Shown: positions 16,210 through 23,760, counted from the first letter of the stretch. The stretch: 41,118 nucleotides of DNA from an uncultured Oscillibacter sp. (GCA_910584075.1 CAJTZI010000014.1:1-41118), one strand, 5' to 3'. The notes: generated from the sequence alone by a model not told the origin. Program-made: numbers and translations.

Positions 16210-16641
16210 ATGATACGGGCATTTCAAACAGGCGACCTGGAGCGGGTGGCGGAGATCTGGCTGGAGGCCAATGTTCAGGCCCACAATTTTATCCCCAGGC
16301 GGTACTGGGAGGGACAGCTGGAGGCGGTGCGGACGCTGCTTCCCCAGGCGGAGCTCTATGTCTGGCAGGACGGCGCGATACAGGGATTCATCGGTCTGGA
16401 CGGGGAGCACGTCGAGGGGATTTTCGTTTGGCCGGCGGCCCAGTCCCGCGGCATCGGAAAGGCGCTGCTGGACCGGGCCAAGGCCGCCCATGGCCGCCTG
16501 ACCCTGCATGTGTACCGGAAAAATGACCGGGCAGCCGCCTTTTACCGCCGGGAGGGCTTCCGCGTCCAAAGCGAGGGCGTGGATGGCAATACCGGAGAGC
16601 TGGAGTGCCGGATGGCTTGGGAGGAGCGCGGAGCATGCTGA
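16210..16641 (+). CDS. GNAT family N-acetyltransferase
   Basis: 143-residue acetyl-CoA-dependent acetyltransferase with unknown acceptor. The acetyl-CoA loop is QSRGIGKALLDRAK (about 79-92) and the C-terminal LHVYRKNDRAAAFYRREGFR (from about 99) is the typical GNAT motif B. It resembles the YjaB/PhnO-like small acetyltransferases. The start is ATG 16210 with GGAGGCGG upstream. Its 3' end overlaps the start of the HAD gene by seven bases, so they are coupled. Confidence 0.87.
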   Translation: MIRAFQTGDLERVAEIWLEANVQAHNFIPRRYWEGQLEAVRTLLPQAELYVWQDGAIQGFIGLDGEHVEGIFVWPAAQSRGIGKALLDRAKAAHGRLTLHVYRKNDRAAAFYRREGFRVQSEGVDGNTGELECRMAWEERGAC

Positions 16642-17321
16642 AAACGGTCTTTTTGGATCTGGATGACACCATTCTGGACTTTACCCAGGCAGAGGCCGCA
16701 GCCCTGCGGCGGGCGCTGACGGAGGCGGAAGTACCGGCGGACAACGGCGTCCTGGCCCGCTACCATGCCATCAACGCCGCCCAGTGGGAGCTGCTGGAGG
16801 AGGGGGTGCTGACCCGGGAGCAGGTGCTGCTGGGCCGATTCGACATCCTGTTCGGGGAGCTGGGGCTGGTCCGCTCCGCCGGGGAAATCTGTGAGCGGTA
16901 CGAGGAGTACCTGGGAGAGGGCCACTGGTTCATCTCCGGGGCGGAGGCCCTGCTGGAGGCCCTGGGGCCCCGGTATGACCTGTATCTGGCCTCCAACGGC
17001 ACCGCCGGAGTGCAGCACCGGCGGCTGGAGAGCGCCGGGATCGGACGGTATTTTCGGGGGATCTTCATATCCCAGGAGCTGGGGGCGGACAAGCCCAGCC
17101 CGGTGTTTTTTGAGCGGTGCTTCGCCGCCATTCCCGGCTTTTCCAGGGAGTGCGCCGTCATGGTGGGGGACAGCCTGACCTCCGACATCCGGGGTGGCAG
17201 GGACGCGGGGCTCCGCACCTGCTGGTTCAATCCCCGCGGGAAGCCCGCCCGGACGGACATCGTCCCGGACTACGAGTTCTCTGCCCTGGACCGGCTCCCG
17301 GCTTTGCTGGAGACGTTGTAG
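16635..17321 (+). CDS. HAD-family hydrolase, YjjG-like (pyrimidine) nucleotidase
   Basis: Predicted phosphatase of 228 residues acting on nucleoside monophosphates or similar small substrates. HAD motif I is FLDLDDTILDF (nucleophile Asp near residue 8), motif II LASNGT, motif III the Lys in GADKPSP and motif IV MVGDSLTSDIRGG. The alpha-helical cap inserted after motif I matches YjjG (TIGR02254). The ATG is inside the GNAT gene, overlapping its stop, which indicates coupling. The exact substrate is inferred from family similarity. Confidence 0.87.
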   Translation: MLKTVFLDLDDTILDFTQAEAAALRRALTEAEVPADNGVLARYHAINAAQWELLEEGVLTREQVLLGRFDILFGELGLVRSAGEICERYEEYLGEGHWFISGAEALLEALGPRYDLYLASNGTAGVQHRRLESAGIGRYFRGIFISQELGADKPSPVFFERCFAAIPGFSRECAVMVGDSLTSDIRGGRDAGLRTCWFNPRGKPARTDIVPDYEFSALDRLPALLETL

Positions 17322-17439
17322 GCCCATCAAAAACGTCCCGGCGCGGCAGGCTGCGGACGCTCGGCTCGATGCGAGACGGACGCTGCCCTCCCTCATTGCC
17401 GGGCCTGATTCTTCCGCGCGGAGATTTTACGCAGGGAAA

Positions 17440-17470
17440 CGCCCCGGCGCACAAAATGTGCGCCGGGGCG
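17440..17470 (-). terminator. Terminator-like hairpin of the G5/3D gene
   Basis: Perfect 13-bp stem CGCCCCGGCGCAC / GTGCGCCGGGGCG with a 5-base loop, 11 bases beyond the minus-strand stop. The following T-run is short (TTT). It also faces the convergent HAD gene. Confidence 0.7.
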
Positions 17471-17480
17471 AAACTGTACG

Positions 17481-18527
17481 TTATCGCAGGATATAGACCT
17501 TGCAGCTGCGGCGGCCGAAGTTGATGCACTCCTCATAGGTGTTGAAGTACAGATCTACCTTGTTGCCCCGGACGCCGGTGTCCTCGGCCACGGCGGTGCC
17601 GTAGACGATACCGTCGTTGGTGACGATATACATCCGGGTCCCCAGGGGAATCACCTTTTTGTCCACAGCCACGGTACCCACCCGGACGGTGGTGCCGGTG
17701 GCGGTGCAGTAGTCCGCGCCGCCGTATCCGGCGGTATAGGCGGTGGCGGTCATGTTTTTGACGCTGGAAAAGCTCAGCTTTTCGCCGGAGGCCAGGGTCA
17801 GGACGCCGCTGCCGTCCGCATTGGAAGAGATGCCGGCAATGGGGGAGTCGTTGGATGGGAAGGCCGCGGGGATGGGCTTTGCCGGGGCAGCGGTGCCGTA
17901 TTCCACGATTTTGTCCACAGCTGTGCTGTCCAGCTCCTCCACAAACTGGCGGGCGATTTCCTGGCCGTTGGACCAGACCACCTCATAGATGGAGCTGCGG
18001 ATGCCGTCCGAGCCCTCCTGGACCACCTTCTCCGTGCCCTGCTCCATCTGGGGATTGGCCACCCGCACAGTCTCAAAGGTCACCTCCTCCACCACATGTT
18101 CATAATAGGCGAGATCCGAGGAGACCGTAATCTCCACGCCGCTGTCAGTGAAGTCAATGCCCACCATCTCCAGCGGGCCGGGAACGATGTCCAGGCGCCG
18201 CAGGGTCTTGAGGATGGATTCCTGCCGGGACTTGGTGGTAAAGGTATCTCCGTCGTGGTGGACCGTGACCGTCTGGCCCAGGCGCAGGCACACGTCGTAG
18301 CCCCTGCTGCCGTTGGAGGTGTAGAGCAGTCTGCTCTCCAGCTCCGGGGCCTTTCCGTTCCCGTCCAGCACGATGGCCGCGTCGTCCACGCCGCTGACGA
18401 TATAGATGCCCGCGGCCCGGTTCGTGAGGACCAGGGCGGTGCACAGGACGATGGCTGCCATAAAGAGATTGACGCCGCTGCGTCTCCAGAATTCGTACAG
18501 TTTTTTTCGCAGAGTCTGTGCGCTCAC
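17481..18527 (-). CDS. G5 and 3D domain cell-wall protein (YabE/Sps-like)
   Basis: Membrane-anchored protein of about 348 residues, likely a peptidoglycan-binding lytic enzyme of the Rpf/Sps/YabE type. A membrane anchor lies near residues 18-40, then ubiquitin-like DUF348 sequence, a G5 domain (about 135-215, with VVQEGSDGIRSSIYEVVWSNG) and a C-terminal 3D domain with TATAYTAG, IPLGTRMYI and AEDTGVRGNKVDLYF holding the conserved Asp residues. Start choice: AGGAGG is only one base before ATG 18533 but seven bases before the in-frame GTG 18527, so GTG is preferred. A near-perfect promoter and a roughly 90-base leader precede it. Confidence 0.88.
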   Translation of the reverse strand: MSAQTLRKKLYEFWRRSGVNLFMAAIVLCTALVLTNRAAGIYIVSGVDDAAIVLDGNGKAPELESRLLYTSNGSRGYDVCLRLGQTVTVHHDGDTFTTKSRQESILKTLRRLDIVPGPLEMVGIDFTDSGVEITVSSDLAYYEHVVEEVTFETVRVANPQMEQGTEKVVQEGSDGIRSSIYEVVWSNGQEIARQFVEELDSTAVDKIVEYGTAAPAKPIPAAFPSNDSPIAGISSNADGSGVLTLASGEKLSFSSVKNMTATAYTAGYGGADYCTATGTTVRVGTVAVDKKVIPLGTRMYIVTNDGIVYGTAVAEDTGVRGNKVDLYFNTYEECINFGRRSCKVYILR

Positions 18528-18623
18528 AAGCATACCTCCTGAAAAAGATTCCCGGCCCGGGGACTATCCGAGAGGAGCCGAAAACAGGCTGTAACTTTTG
18601 TTACCGGTCGGGAAACTGCACTT

Positions 18624-18652
18624 AGTATACACGCAACTCCCACTTTTGTCAA
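18624..18652 (-). promoter_or_regulatory. Strong promoter of the G5/3D gene
   Basis: On the minus strand TTGACA (18652-18647), 17-bp spacer, TATACT (18629-18624). The leader of about 90 bases contains GTAAC-AAAA-GTTAC and CCCGACCGG/CCGGGCCGGG, which could pair, but I do not recognise a known riboswitch. Confidence 0.8.
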
Positions 18653-18986
18653 GGTTTTGCCGGATTAATAGGATGTTAAGCCCCACTTTCGGCGAAAAAA
18701 GACGGTCTCCGACAAGAAAATCCTGCATAGGAAAATGCAAAAGTAACAAAATGATGACAAAACAGGCGGGGTGGTTTTCAGCAGGAGCTCACGGCGCAAG
18801 CCCTCTCGCCAACGAACGGGGCGGCCAGTCTCCGCCTCCAGCCGGGAGGCGAAGGCCAGTGGGGCGTCCTGGGGACCGGCGGACTCTGTGTCCATCCGCT
18901 CCCCTCTTTCTTCAGCTTTGACCAGGATGGCAGAGCGCTCTGCAGTGAATGATTTTCTAAGGGAAAACTGGAAATGAAGGTTTTTT

Positions 18987-19260
18987 CAAAAAAGGTGTAC
19001 GGCCCCAGCTTCTGCCAAAGCGGGGCCGCACATCTATAAAGAAGGAAAGGAGAAACATGCGCGCGGACTTCCGCGCACGGGAAAACAGGAGGAGGGAGGA
19101 CCCGCGCCGCAGGAGAAAGACGTGGGCCCCGCCATCACAGAGTATACGCTGATGTGAAGGGAGCCAATAACGCAAACGTTTTCGAGAAAGAGGGAAGGGA
19201 AATCCCCCTCTTTCTGTCTGGGAACAACGCTATTATGGAGCGGTCTGTGCAAAAAGTCAA
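18987..19260 (-). ncRNA. Candidate small RNA transcription unit
   Basis: On the minus strand a promoter TTGACT (19260-19255), 17-bp spacer, CATAAT (19237-19232) is followed about 200 bases later by the hairpin GGCCCCGCTT / AAGCTGGGGCC (one bulge) and, seven bases on, TTTTTT at 18987-18992. A transcript of roughly 240 bases would result. It contains an operator-like sequence and several hairpins and no good ORF. This is inferred only from the signals. Confidence 0.28.
19169..19186. promoter_or_regulatory. LacI-family operator-like site 1
   Basis: Core CGCAAACGTTTTCG, close to the LacI/PurR-type half-palindrome around a central CG. It lies downstream of the minus-strand promoter at 19232-19260. 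No LacI-family regulator gene is in the window. Confidence 0.4.
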
Positions 19261-19330
19261 TACTCTTCCATGAGAATCCACATTTATTACAAAAAAGCGA
19301 AAATGACGCTGTGCGGTTTCACGATATAAA

Positions 19331-19348
19331 GCGAAAGCGTTTGCGTAA
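19331..19348. promoter_or_regulatory. LacI-family operator-like site 2
   Basis: Read on the minus strand, the core CGCAAACGCTTTCG differs from site 1 by a single base. It sits 30 bases beyond the stop codon of the MATE gene and on the other side of the same minus-strand promoter. Two such sites about 160 bp apart could loop DNA. Confidence 0.4.
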
Positions 19349-19353
19349 AATGA

Positions 19354-19369
19354 CGCCCCGACAGGGGCG
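19354..19369 (-). terminator. Short hairpin after the MATE gene
   Basis: CGCCCC-GACA-GGGGCG, then TCATTTT on the minus strand, nine bases past the stop codon. Only a weak terminator. Confidence 0.45.
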
Positions 19370-19377
19370 GCGGGCCG

Positions 19378-20718
19378 TCAGGGCATCTCCTTCAGGGCTC
19401 TTCTGGAGAGGGGAATGGCGCAGAGAAACGCCAGACAGTCGGCCACGGACTGGGTCATCTGGACGCCCACCAGGCCAAGGCAGTGGGAGAGGATGTAGAT
19501 AAGGGGGATGAAGAAGATCCCCTGCCGGGCCATGGCCATGAAGGTGGCGGAGCCGGTTTTGCCGATGGTCTGGAGCATCATGTTGCTCATGATGGTCCAG
19601 CCGGTGGTGAAGAAGGTGACGCACTGGAACCGCAGGGCCGCCGTGCCGCAGGCGATGACCTCCGGATCATTCCGGAACAGGGCGATGAGCTGCGGGGCAA
19701 AGATAAAACCCAGGGCGCTGACCGCCAGAAGAAACACGGTGGAGGACTTGACACAGAACCAGAAGCCGTCCTTCACCCTCTGGTAGAGCTTTGCGCCGTA
19801 GTTGAAGCCGCACACCGGCTGAAAGCCCTGACCGAAGCCGATCATGGCGGAGCCGCCGAACATGGTGATGCGCTGGACCACGCCCATGGCGGCGATGGCG
19901 GCGTCCCCGTAGGGCCGGATGGCCCGGTTGAGGCAGATGGTGGCCACACTGGCAAGGCCCTGCCGGGCCAGAGAGGGAAGCCCGCCCTTGAGGATCATCT
20001 CATAGTAGGACCACTTCCGCTGGACCCGGGAGATGTGAAGATGGAGATTGCCGCCCCGGGAGCAGCCGATTACCAGCAGGCAGAAGCTGACGAACTGGCT
20101 GATGATAGTGGCCCAGGCCGCCCCGGCCACGCCCAGATGGAAGGTGAAGATCAGCAGCGGGTCCAGGGCGATGTTCAGCACCGCGCCGCTGGCGATGCCC
20201 ACCATGGCGTAGGCCGCATTGCCCTGGTAGCGCAGCTGGTTGTTCAGCACCAGAGAGGAGGTCATCCAGGGTGCACCGAAGAGGATGACCCGGAGATAGG
20301 CCTTGGTATAGGGCAGGATGGTGGGGGTAGAGCCCAAGAGTGTTGCCAGGGGCTCCAGAAAGATCTGTCCCAGGACACAGATCAGCGCCCCGGCGGCGAT
20401 GGCGGTGAAAAAACCGGTGGCCGCCATGTTGGAGGCCTCCTCAAAGTTCTGCCGTCCCAGCTCCCGGGAGATGAAGTTGCCGCTGCCGTGGCCGAAGAAG
20501 AAGCCCACGGCCTGGATGATGGCCATCAGGGAGAACACCACGCCCACGGCGCCGGTGGCGCTGTTGCTCTTCAGCATCCCCACGAAGAAGGTGTCCGCCA
20601 TATTGTAGAAAGCGGTAACCAGCATGCTGATGATGCAGGGCAGAGCCAGCCGGCAGATCAGCGTGCTGACGGGGGTCTCCGTCATCTGGTGAAATTTCTG
20701 TTCCTGTTTCTGGTCCAT
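19378..20718 (-). CDS. MATE family efflux transporter
   Basis: Multidrug/toxin antiporter of the inner membrane, 446 residues with about twelve hydrophobic helices, driven by sodium or protons. The N-terminal lobe begins LALPCIISMLVTAFYNMADTFFVG, the hallmark of the MATE/DinF-NorM-like group, and the second lobe repeats the pattern around AAMGVVQRITMFGGSAMIGFGQGFQPV. The ATG at 20718 is chosen because the longer frame runs through the promoter. Substrate is unknown. It is a single-gene unit. Confidence 0.92.
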   Translation of the reverse strand: MDQKQEQKFHQMTETPVSTLICRLALPCIISMLVTAFYNMADTFFVGMLKSNSATGAVGVVFSLMAIIQAVGFFFGHGSGNFISRELGRQNFEEASNMAATGFFTAIAAGALICVLGQIFLEPLATLLGSTPTILPYTKAYLRVILFGAPWMTSSLVLNNQLRYQGNAAYAMVGIASGAVLNIALDPLLIFTFHLGVAGAAWATIISQFVSFCLLVIGCSRGGNLHLHISRVQRKWSYYEMILKGGLPSLARQGLASVATICLNRAIRPYGDAAIAAMGVVQRITMFGGSAMIGFGQGFQPVCGFNYGAKLYQRVKDGFWFCVKSSTVFLLAVSALGFIFAPQLIALFRNDPEVIACGTAALRFQCVTFFTTGWTIMSNMMLQTIGKTGSATFMAMARQGIFFIPLIYILSHCLGLVGVQMTQSVADCLAFLCAIPLSRRALKEMP

Positions 20719-20778
20719 AAGCGCCTCTTTCTGTACGGGAGGCCGCCGCAGGGCGGGTCTCCGCTCTTTTTTAACAAA

Positions 20779-20807
20779 ATTATAACACAGTTGGAAATGG
20801 GGTGCAA
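20779..20807 (-). promoter_or_regulatory. Promoter of the MATE gene
   Basis: On the minus strand TTGCAC (20807-20802), 17-bp spacer, TATAAT (20784-20779). Confidence 0.75.
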
Positions 20808-20992
20808 AGGGTTTTTCACGGGAAACCGGTGACAGGCGCGGCCCCGGCGGCATAGGATGGGGTGTATCCGGGAGACGCCGGATCCCCTTCCCGCGTGAAA
20901 GCATACATTTGACAAAAGCCGGTTTGCCGGCCGCTCTGACGGCGGCAGAGGCAAATCATGGCATATTCTTTTAAGGAAATGAGGGAGCTTCT

Positions 20993-21325
20993 TTGCGCAT
21001 CAACGAAGTCTATGAGCATACGCCGCTCCAGCCCTGTCCGACGGAGGAGACCTGTCCACCCGCCGGCTGCAATAAGGTGGCCACCCAGTGCGTGGATATT
21101 GCCGCGCCCCTGACTCTGAACCCCACCGCCGTCATGGGAACGCCCACGGTGACCTGCCAGGGCAGTCCTTGCGTCACCTGCACCACCGACTGCGGCGGAA
21201 CCAGCTGCACGCTGACCTTCAAGCAGCAGGTCTGCGTATCCGTGCCGATTCGCTACGGTGTGACCATGGCCAGCGGCGAGCCCAGCATTGAGTGTACCGA
21301 GGAAGGCTGCTGCTGCAGCTGCTGA
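20993..21325 (+). CDS. Small cysteine-rich protein, possible spore-coat component
   Basis: 110-residue protein with 15 cysteines, several in pairs or triplets, ending in GCCCSC. Between them are beta-strand-like stretches VDIAAPLTLNPTA and QQVCVSVPIRYGV. There is no signal peptide or membrane helix. Similar Cys-rich small proteins occur in spore coats of Clostridia, but I do not recognise a named family. TTG at 20993 is the first usable start, with GAGGGA six bases upstream. A CATATTCT box (20962-20969) resembles sporulation sigma-E/K -10 elements, without a clear -35. The function is therefore a suggestion only. Confidence 0.68.
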   Translation: MRINEVYEHTPLQPCPTEETCPPAGCNKVATQCVDIAAPLTLNPTAVMGTPTVTCQGSPCVTCTTDCGGTSCTLTFKQQVCVSVPIRYGVTMASGEPSIECTEEGCCCSC

Positions 21326-21482
21326 GAAAAACGCCCCGGAGAGATTGATATGCTCTCTCTATGAGAGACAGTGAAAAAGAAAACTGTCGCTTATAAGGGC
21401 ATTACGCATAAAGGACAAGATAAAAACCACTATTTTAACGGACAGTTACCGAGAATAGAACCCCTTGTGACAAAATCCAACA

Positions 21483-21524
21483 GCATGAAAAAAACACGAT
21501 TTGACAATCGTGTTTTTTTCATGC
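21483..21524 (+). terminator. Long perfect hairpin before the repA-like gene
   Basis: Perfect 19-bp stem (21483-21501 with 21506-21524) and a 4-base loop TGAC. The left arm begins GCATGAAAAAAACACG, so the right arm contains TTTTTTT. It ends just 4 bases before the ribosome site AAAAGGAGG, a position that would suit attenuation of the following gene as well as simple termination. Confidence 0.65.
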
Positions 21525-21543
21525 CCAAAAGGAGGCAACGGCC

Positions 21544-22023
21544 ATGCCGGATATGAAATTTTCGAGCTATTTTTACGGCGACGAGGCGATGCAGTTTACC
21601 TACTTCCGCATCCCCTGCCAGCTTATCACCCACCCCCGCTTTAAGCACCTGTCCACAGACTTCAAGCTGCTCTATGGGATGCTGCTTGACCGTATGAGCC
21701 TGTCCATCAAGAACGAGTGGTATGACGATACCAGGCGCGTCTACATCTACTACACCGTAGATGAGATCGACAGCAGCTTGAACTGCGGGCGGGACAAGGC
21801 AATGAAGCTACTGGCAGACCTGGACACTGGCAAAGGCGTGGGCCTGATTGAGCGAATCAAGCAGGCCCAGGGCAAACCCACCCGGATATATGTCAAGCGT
21901 TTTACCACGCAGGAGCTGCCGCCCCAGTGTGATGCCGAAAGGCGTCTTTTTTCTTGCCTGAAATCTCCCTTGTCTCTATATTTCAGGCACTTTGTCAACA
22001 GCTCCAAGTTGTCTGAGAATTGA
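21544..22023 (+). CDS. RepA_N-type replication initiator, truncated
   Basis: 159-residue remnant of the initiator found on integrative conjugative elements and plasmids of Clostridia. The N-terminal 125 residues keep the winged-helix core: FSSYFYGDEAMQFTYFRIP, HLSTDFKLLYGMLLDRMSLS, YIYYTVDEI and CGRDKAMKLLADLD. The last 30 or so residues (CDAERRLFSCLKSPLSLYF...) do not look like the family and the usual linker and C-terminal domain are missing, so the gene was probably cut and rejoined near 21930. ATG 21544 follows AAAAGGAGG. An insertion or deletion event is more likely than a working initiator. Confidence 0.72.
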   Translation: MPDMKFSSYFYGDEAMQFTYFRIPCQLITHPRFKHLSTDFKLLYGMLLDRMSLSIKNEWYDDTRRVYIYYTVDEIDSSLNCGRDKAMKLLADLDTGKGVGLIERIKQAQGKPTRIYVKRFTTQELPPQCDAERRLFSCLKSPLSLYFRHFVNSSKLSEN

Positions 22024-22126
22024 GTCCCCGCTTGTGGGCCCTTCCCAGTTGAAAATGCCCCGTTTCCCGCTGAAATAGCGGGTTTTCTCATGTCTTCCCG
22101 TCCCATCCCGGTTTATCCCGCGTTTC

Positions 22127-22309
22127 TCAAATATCCTGTCTCTCAACAGCCGGAACTCCAAGATTTATCGTTAATTTCCCACAGGGTTCAGGTTCATTGA
22201 CGCTCCAATCCACCAGCAGCACGGCCATCTTTCCTCCTTTGCGGTAAGAGCGCACCTGCACCTCCAAGGATATGGATTCCTTGCACTGGCGCAGTGCCAG
22301 CAGAGCCAC
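22127..22309 (-). pseudogene. Short ICE-type hypothetical fragment
   Basis: Minus-strand frame of up to 60 codons reading SLEVQVRSYRKGGKMAVLL and EPCGKLTINLG. An internal ATG at 22228 has GGAGG five bases upstream and would give a 33-residue product. The pattern of an N-terminal strand, a Gly-rich turn and a final LTINL resembles small DUF4313-like proteins of integrative elements. I recognise it loosely, and the expected C-terminal part is absent. Together with the truncated initiator it supports a decayed element. Confidence 0.35.
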
Positions 22310-22373
22310 GCCGCTGAGGATCAGGAAACATCATAAAACGCGCGATTGAACACTCCTCAACGCAGTTTTCTCC

Positions 22374-22402
22374 TTGACAAAATTCGACAGATCCTTTACT
22401 AT
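22374..22402 (+). promoter_or_regulatory. Promoter of the XRE-cupin gene
   Basis: TTGACA (22374-22379), 17-bp spacer, TACTAT (22397-22402), about 50 bases before the start codon. Confidence 0.75.
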
Positions 22403-22455
22403 AAGGAGACAATCACCTATTATATTGGAAATTTTAGAGAAAAGGCGGCATTCCC

Positions 22456-23010
22456 ATGGAGCTGAACCGCGCTGTGGCGGAGAACATCAAGCGCATTCGC
22501 AAGAGCAAAAAACTGAGCCTGGAGCGGACGGCGGCGCTGTCCGGTGTGTCCCGCAGTATGCTCAGCCAGATTGAGCGGGGGGAGGCCAACCCCTCTGTGG
22601 CCATCCTGGGCAAGCTGGCGGAGGCCCTGAAGGTTCCGGCGGAGATTCTGCTGGAAAACGACGATTTCATCTCCCTGCTGCTAAGCCGGGAGCCGGACAA
22701 TATCCCAAAGCGGCTGGACGGCGGTAAAGTCCTGCTGCGGCCCTCCATGCCTTACGACGGCGTCACCCGGCAGGAGAGCTTTTTCCTGGACCTATACATC
22801 AGCGCCCATTACCGGCCGGAGCTGTCGGTGCCCGGCTGCGTGTGCCACGCCACCGTGATGTCCGGCACGGTGAGCCTGACGGCGGAGGACCAGGAGTTCC
22901 AGCTGATGGAGCGGGACGCCCTGCGCTTTGCCGCGGACCGGCCTTATGAGTTTGTAAACATGACCAACAGCACCGCCCGGCTGCTGCTGGCCTACCAATA
23001 TCTGAAATAG
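22456..23010 (+). CDS. XRE-family regulator with C-terminal cupin domain
   Basis: 184-residue transcription regulator. Residues 5-62 are a helix-turn-helix (KLSLERTAALSGVSRSMLSQIERGEANPSV) and about 115-184 form a cupin small-molecule binding barrel. This is the PuuR/SutR-like layout, where the cupin binds a metabolite. The ATG at 22456 follows AAAGGCGG weakly. A 42-residue ORF follows 10 bases after the stop and is probably co-transcribed, with a shared terminator. Target genes are not evident; the neighbouring bioY has its own BirA site. Confidence 0.88.
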   Translation: MELNRAVAENIKRIRKSKKLSLERTAALSGVSRSMLSQIERGEANPSVAILGKLAEALKVPAEILLENDDFISLLLSREPDNIPKRLDGGKVLLRPSMPYDGVTRQESFFLDLYISAHYRPELSVPGCVCHATVMSGTVSLTAEDQEFQLMERDALRFAADRPYEFVNMTNSTARLLLAYQYLK

Positions 23011-23020
23011 GAGGCGCGCC

Positions 23021-23149
23021 ATGGGGGACCGAAACAGGAGAGACGACCACTTTGCCGGAGGGCTAGGCCTTCTGGCGGCCGCCGTGTACCTTTGCGTAAA
23101 GGGGCTGAAACAGGTGGAGGAGCATCTGCGGAAGCGGCAGAAGAAGTGA
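23021..23149 (+). CDS. Small hypothetical membrane protein of 42 residues
   Basis: ATG at 23021 with a perfect AGGAGG eight bases upstream, ten bases after the XRE-cupin stop. The protein has a charged N-terminus, one hydrophobic stretch FAGGLGLLAAAVYLCVKGL and a basic C-terminal tail ending RKRQKK. That is the layout of a single-pass small protein. A terminator follows. It is easily missed because of its size; I recognise no family. Confidence 0.6.
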   Translation: MGDRNRRDDHFAGGLGLLAAAVYLCVKGLKQVEEHLRKRQKK

Positions 23150-23161
23150 AAAAGCAAAATG

Positions 23162-23186
23162 GCGCACCCGGTTTTACCGGGTGCGC
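23162..23186. terminator. Bidirectional terminator between the XRE-cupin unit and bioY
   Basis: 11-bp perfect stem GCGCACCCGGT / ACCGGGTGCGC with a TTT loop. T-rich sequence follows on both strands. The convergent genes end 13 and 8 bases away. Confidence 0.8.
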
Positions 23187-23193
23187 TGCTTCT

Positions 23194-23760
23194 TTATTTC
23201 AGGTACTTTCCCACCCGGCGTGCCAGCAGCACCGCCAGGGCCATTTTCAAAAGATCCGGTACGATGAAGGGGACCACACAGGCGGCCAAGGCCGCCGTCA
23301 GACTCATGGGCCCCTTGGTGCTGGTGTACAGCGTCAAAAACCACGCGGTGCCGAAGGCGTAGCAGACCAGAATCCCCAGCAGGCAGCCGCAGAGCATCAC
23401 AGGCAGCTTGTTTCCCAGCTTCGCGGTCACCAGCCAGTACACCAGGGCAGAGCCGATGAATCCAATGATGTAGCCGCCGGTGGTGCCCAGCAGCACGCCG
23501 GGCCCACCCTGGAAGCCGGTGAATACCGGCAGGCCCACCAATCCCATCAGCAGGTACACCACCACGACCCACAGGCCCCGCCGTCCTCCCAGGATGGTGA
23601 GGGCCGCGAACATGGCGAAGGTCTGAAGCGTGAAGGGCACGGAGATGGGGGTCTTGGGCGTTGAAATCCAGGCACAAACGGCCATCAGCACGGCGAACAG
23701 GGCAATATAGGCCAGGTCCAGCGTCCGGAACCTGGGCGCGGCAGTGTCTTTGGAAACCAT
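23194..23760 (-). CDS. bioY: Biotin transporter S-component BioY
   Basis: Membrane substrate-binding subunit of the biotin ECF transporter, 188 residues with about six helices. Family motifs include PFTLQTFAMFAALTILGGRRG, the central YLLMGLVGLPVFTGFQGG and the GYIIGF segment. No EcfA/EcfT genes are adjacent, so it either uses a shared ECF module or works alone, as some BioY do. The ATG at 23760 has GGAGG nine bases upstream. A BirA operator overlapping its promoter shows biotin-dependent repression. Confidence 0.93.
   Translation of the reverse strand: MVSKDTAAPRFRTLDLAYIALFAVLMAVCAWISTPKTPISVPFTLQTFAMFAALTILGGRRGLWVVVVYLLMGLVGLPVFTGFQGGPGVLLGTTGGYIIGFIGSALVYWLVTAKLGNKLPVMLCGCLLGILVCYAFGTAWFLTLYTSTKGPMSLTAALAACVVPFIVPDLLKMALAVLLARRVGKYLK

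Larger units (their letters stand above)
18661..19377. other. Gene-poor interval of about 700 bases with regulatory signals
   Basis: No ORF here has coding character. It holds a minus-strand promoter (19232-19260), two LacI-type operator-like sites (19169-19186, 19331-19348), a stem GAAAGAGGG / CCCTCTTTC around 19187-19216 and a terminator-like hairpin (18987-19028). A plus-strand 31-codon Arg-rich ORF from about 19057 has GGAAAGGAG before it but no promoter that I can see. It may be the remains of a lost operon or a small-RNA locus. Confidence 0.5.
21326..22440. mobile_element. Decayed fragment of an integrative element
   Basis: About 1.1 kb between the Cys-rich gene and the XRE-cupin gene. 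It contains a RepA_N-type initiator with an altered C-terminus, a long hairpin just before it, and a short minus-strand ORF of ICE-like character (22127-22309). No integrase, relaxase or att repeat was found around it. Base use is more AT-rich than the flanking genes at 21326-21540 and 22300-22440. It is best read as the deleted remains of a Clostridial ICE. Confidence 0.5.

Noticed and set aside
18540..18623. c-di-AMP (ydaO) riboswitch before the G5/3D gene
   Set aside because: The conserved core sequences of that aptamer are not found and the leader is shorter than usual.
19057..19152. 31-codon Arg-rich plus-strand ORF with AAGGAG before ATG
   Set aside because: No promoter, very skewed composition and overlap with hairpin DNA; likely chance.
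20909..20914. TTGACA upstream of the cysteine-rich gene
   Set aside because: No -10 box 16-18 bases downstream (GC-rich there).
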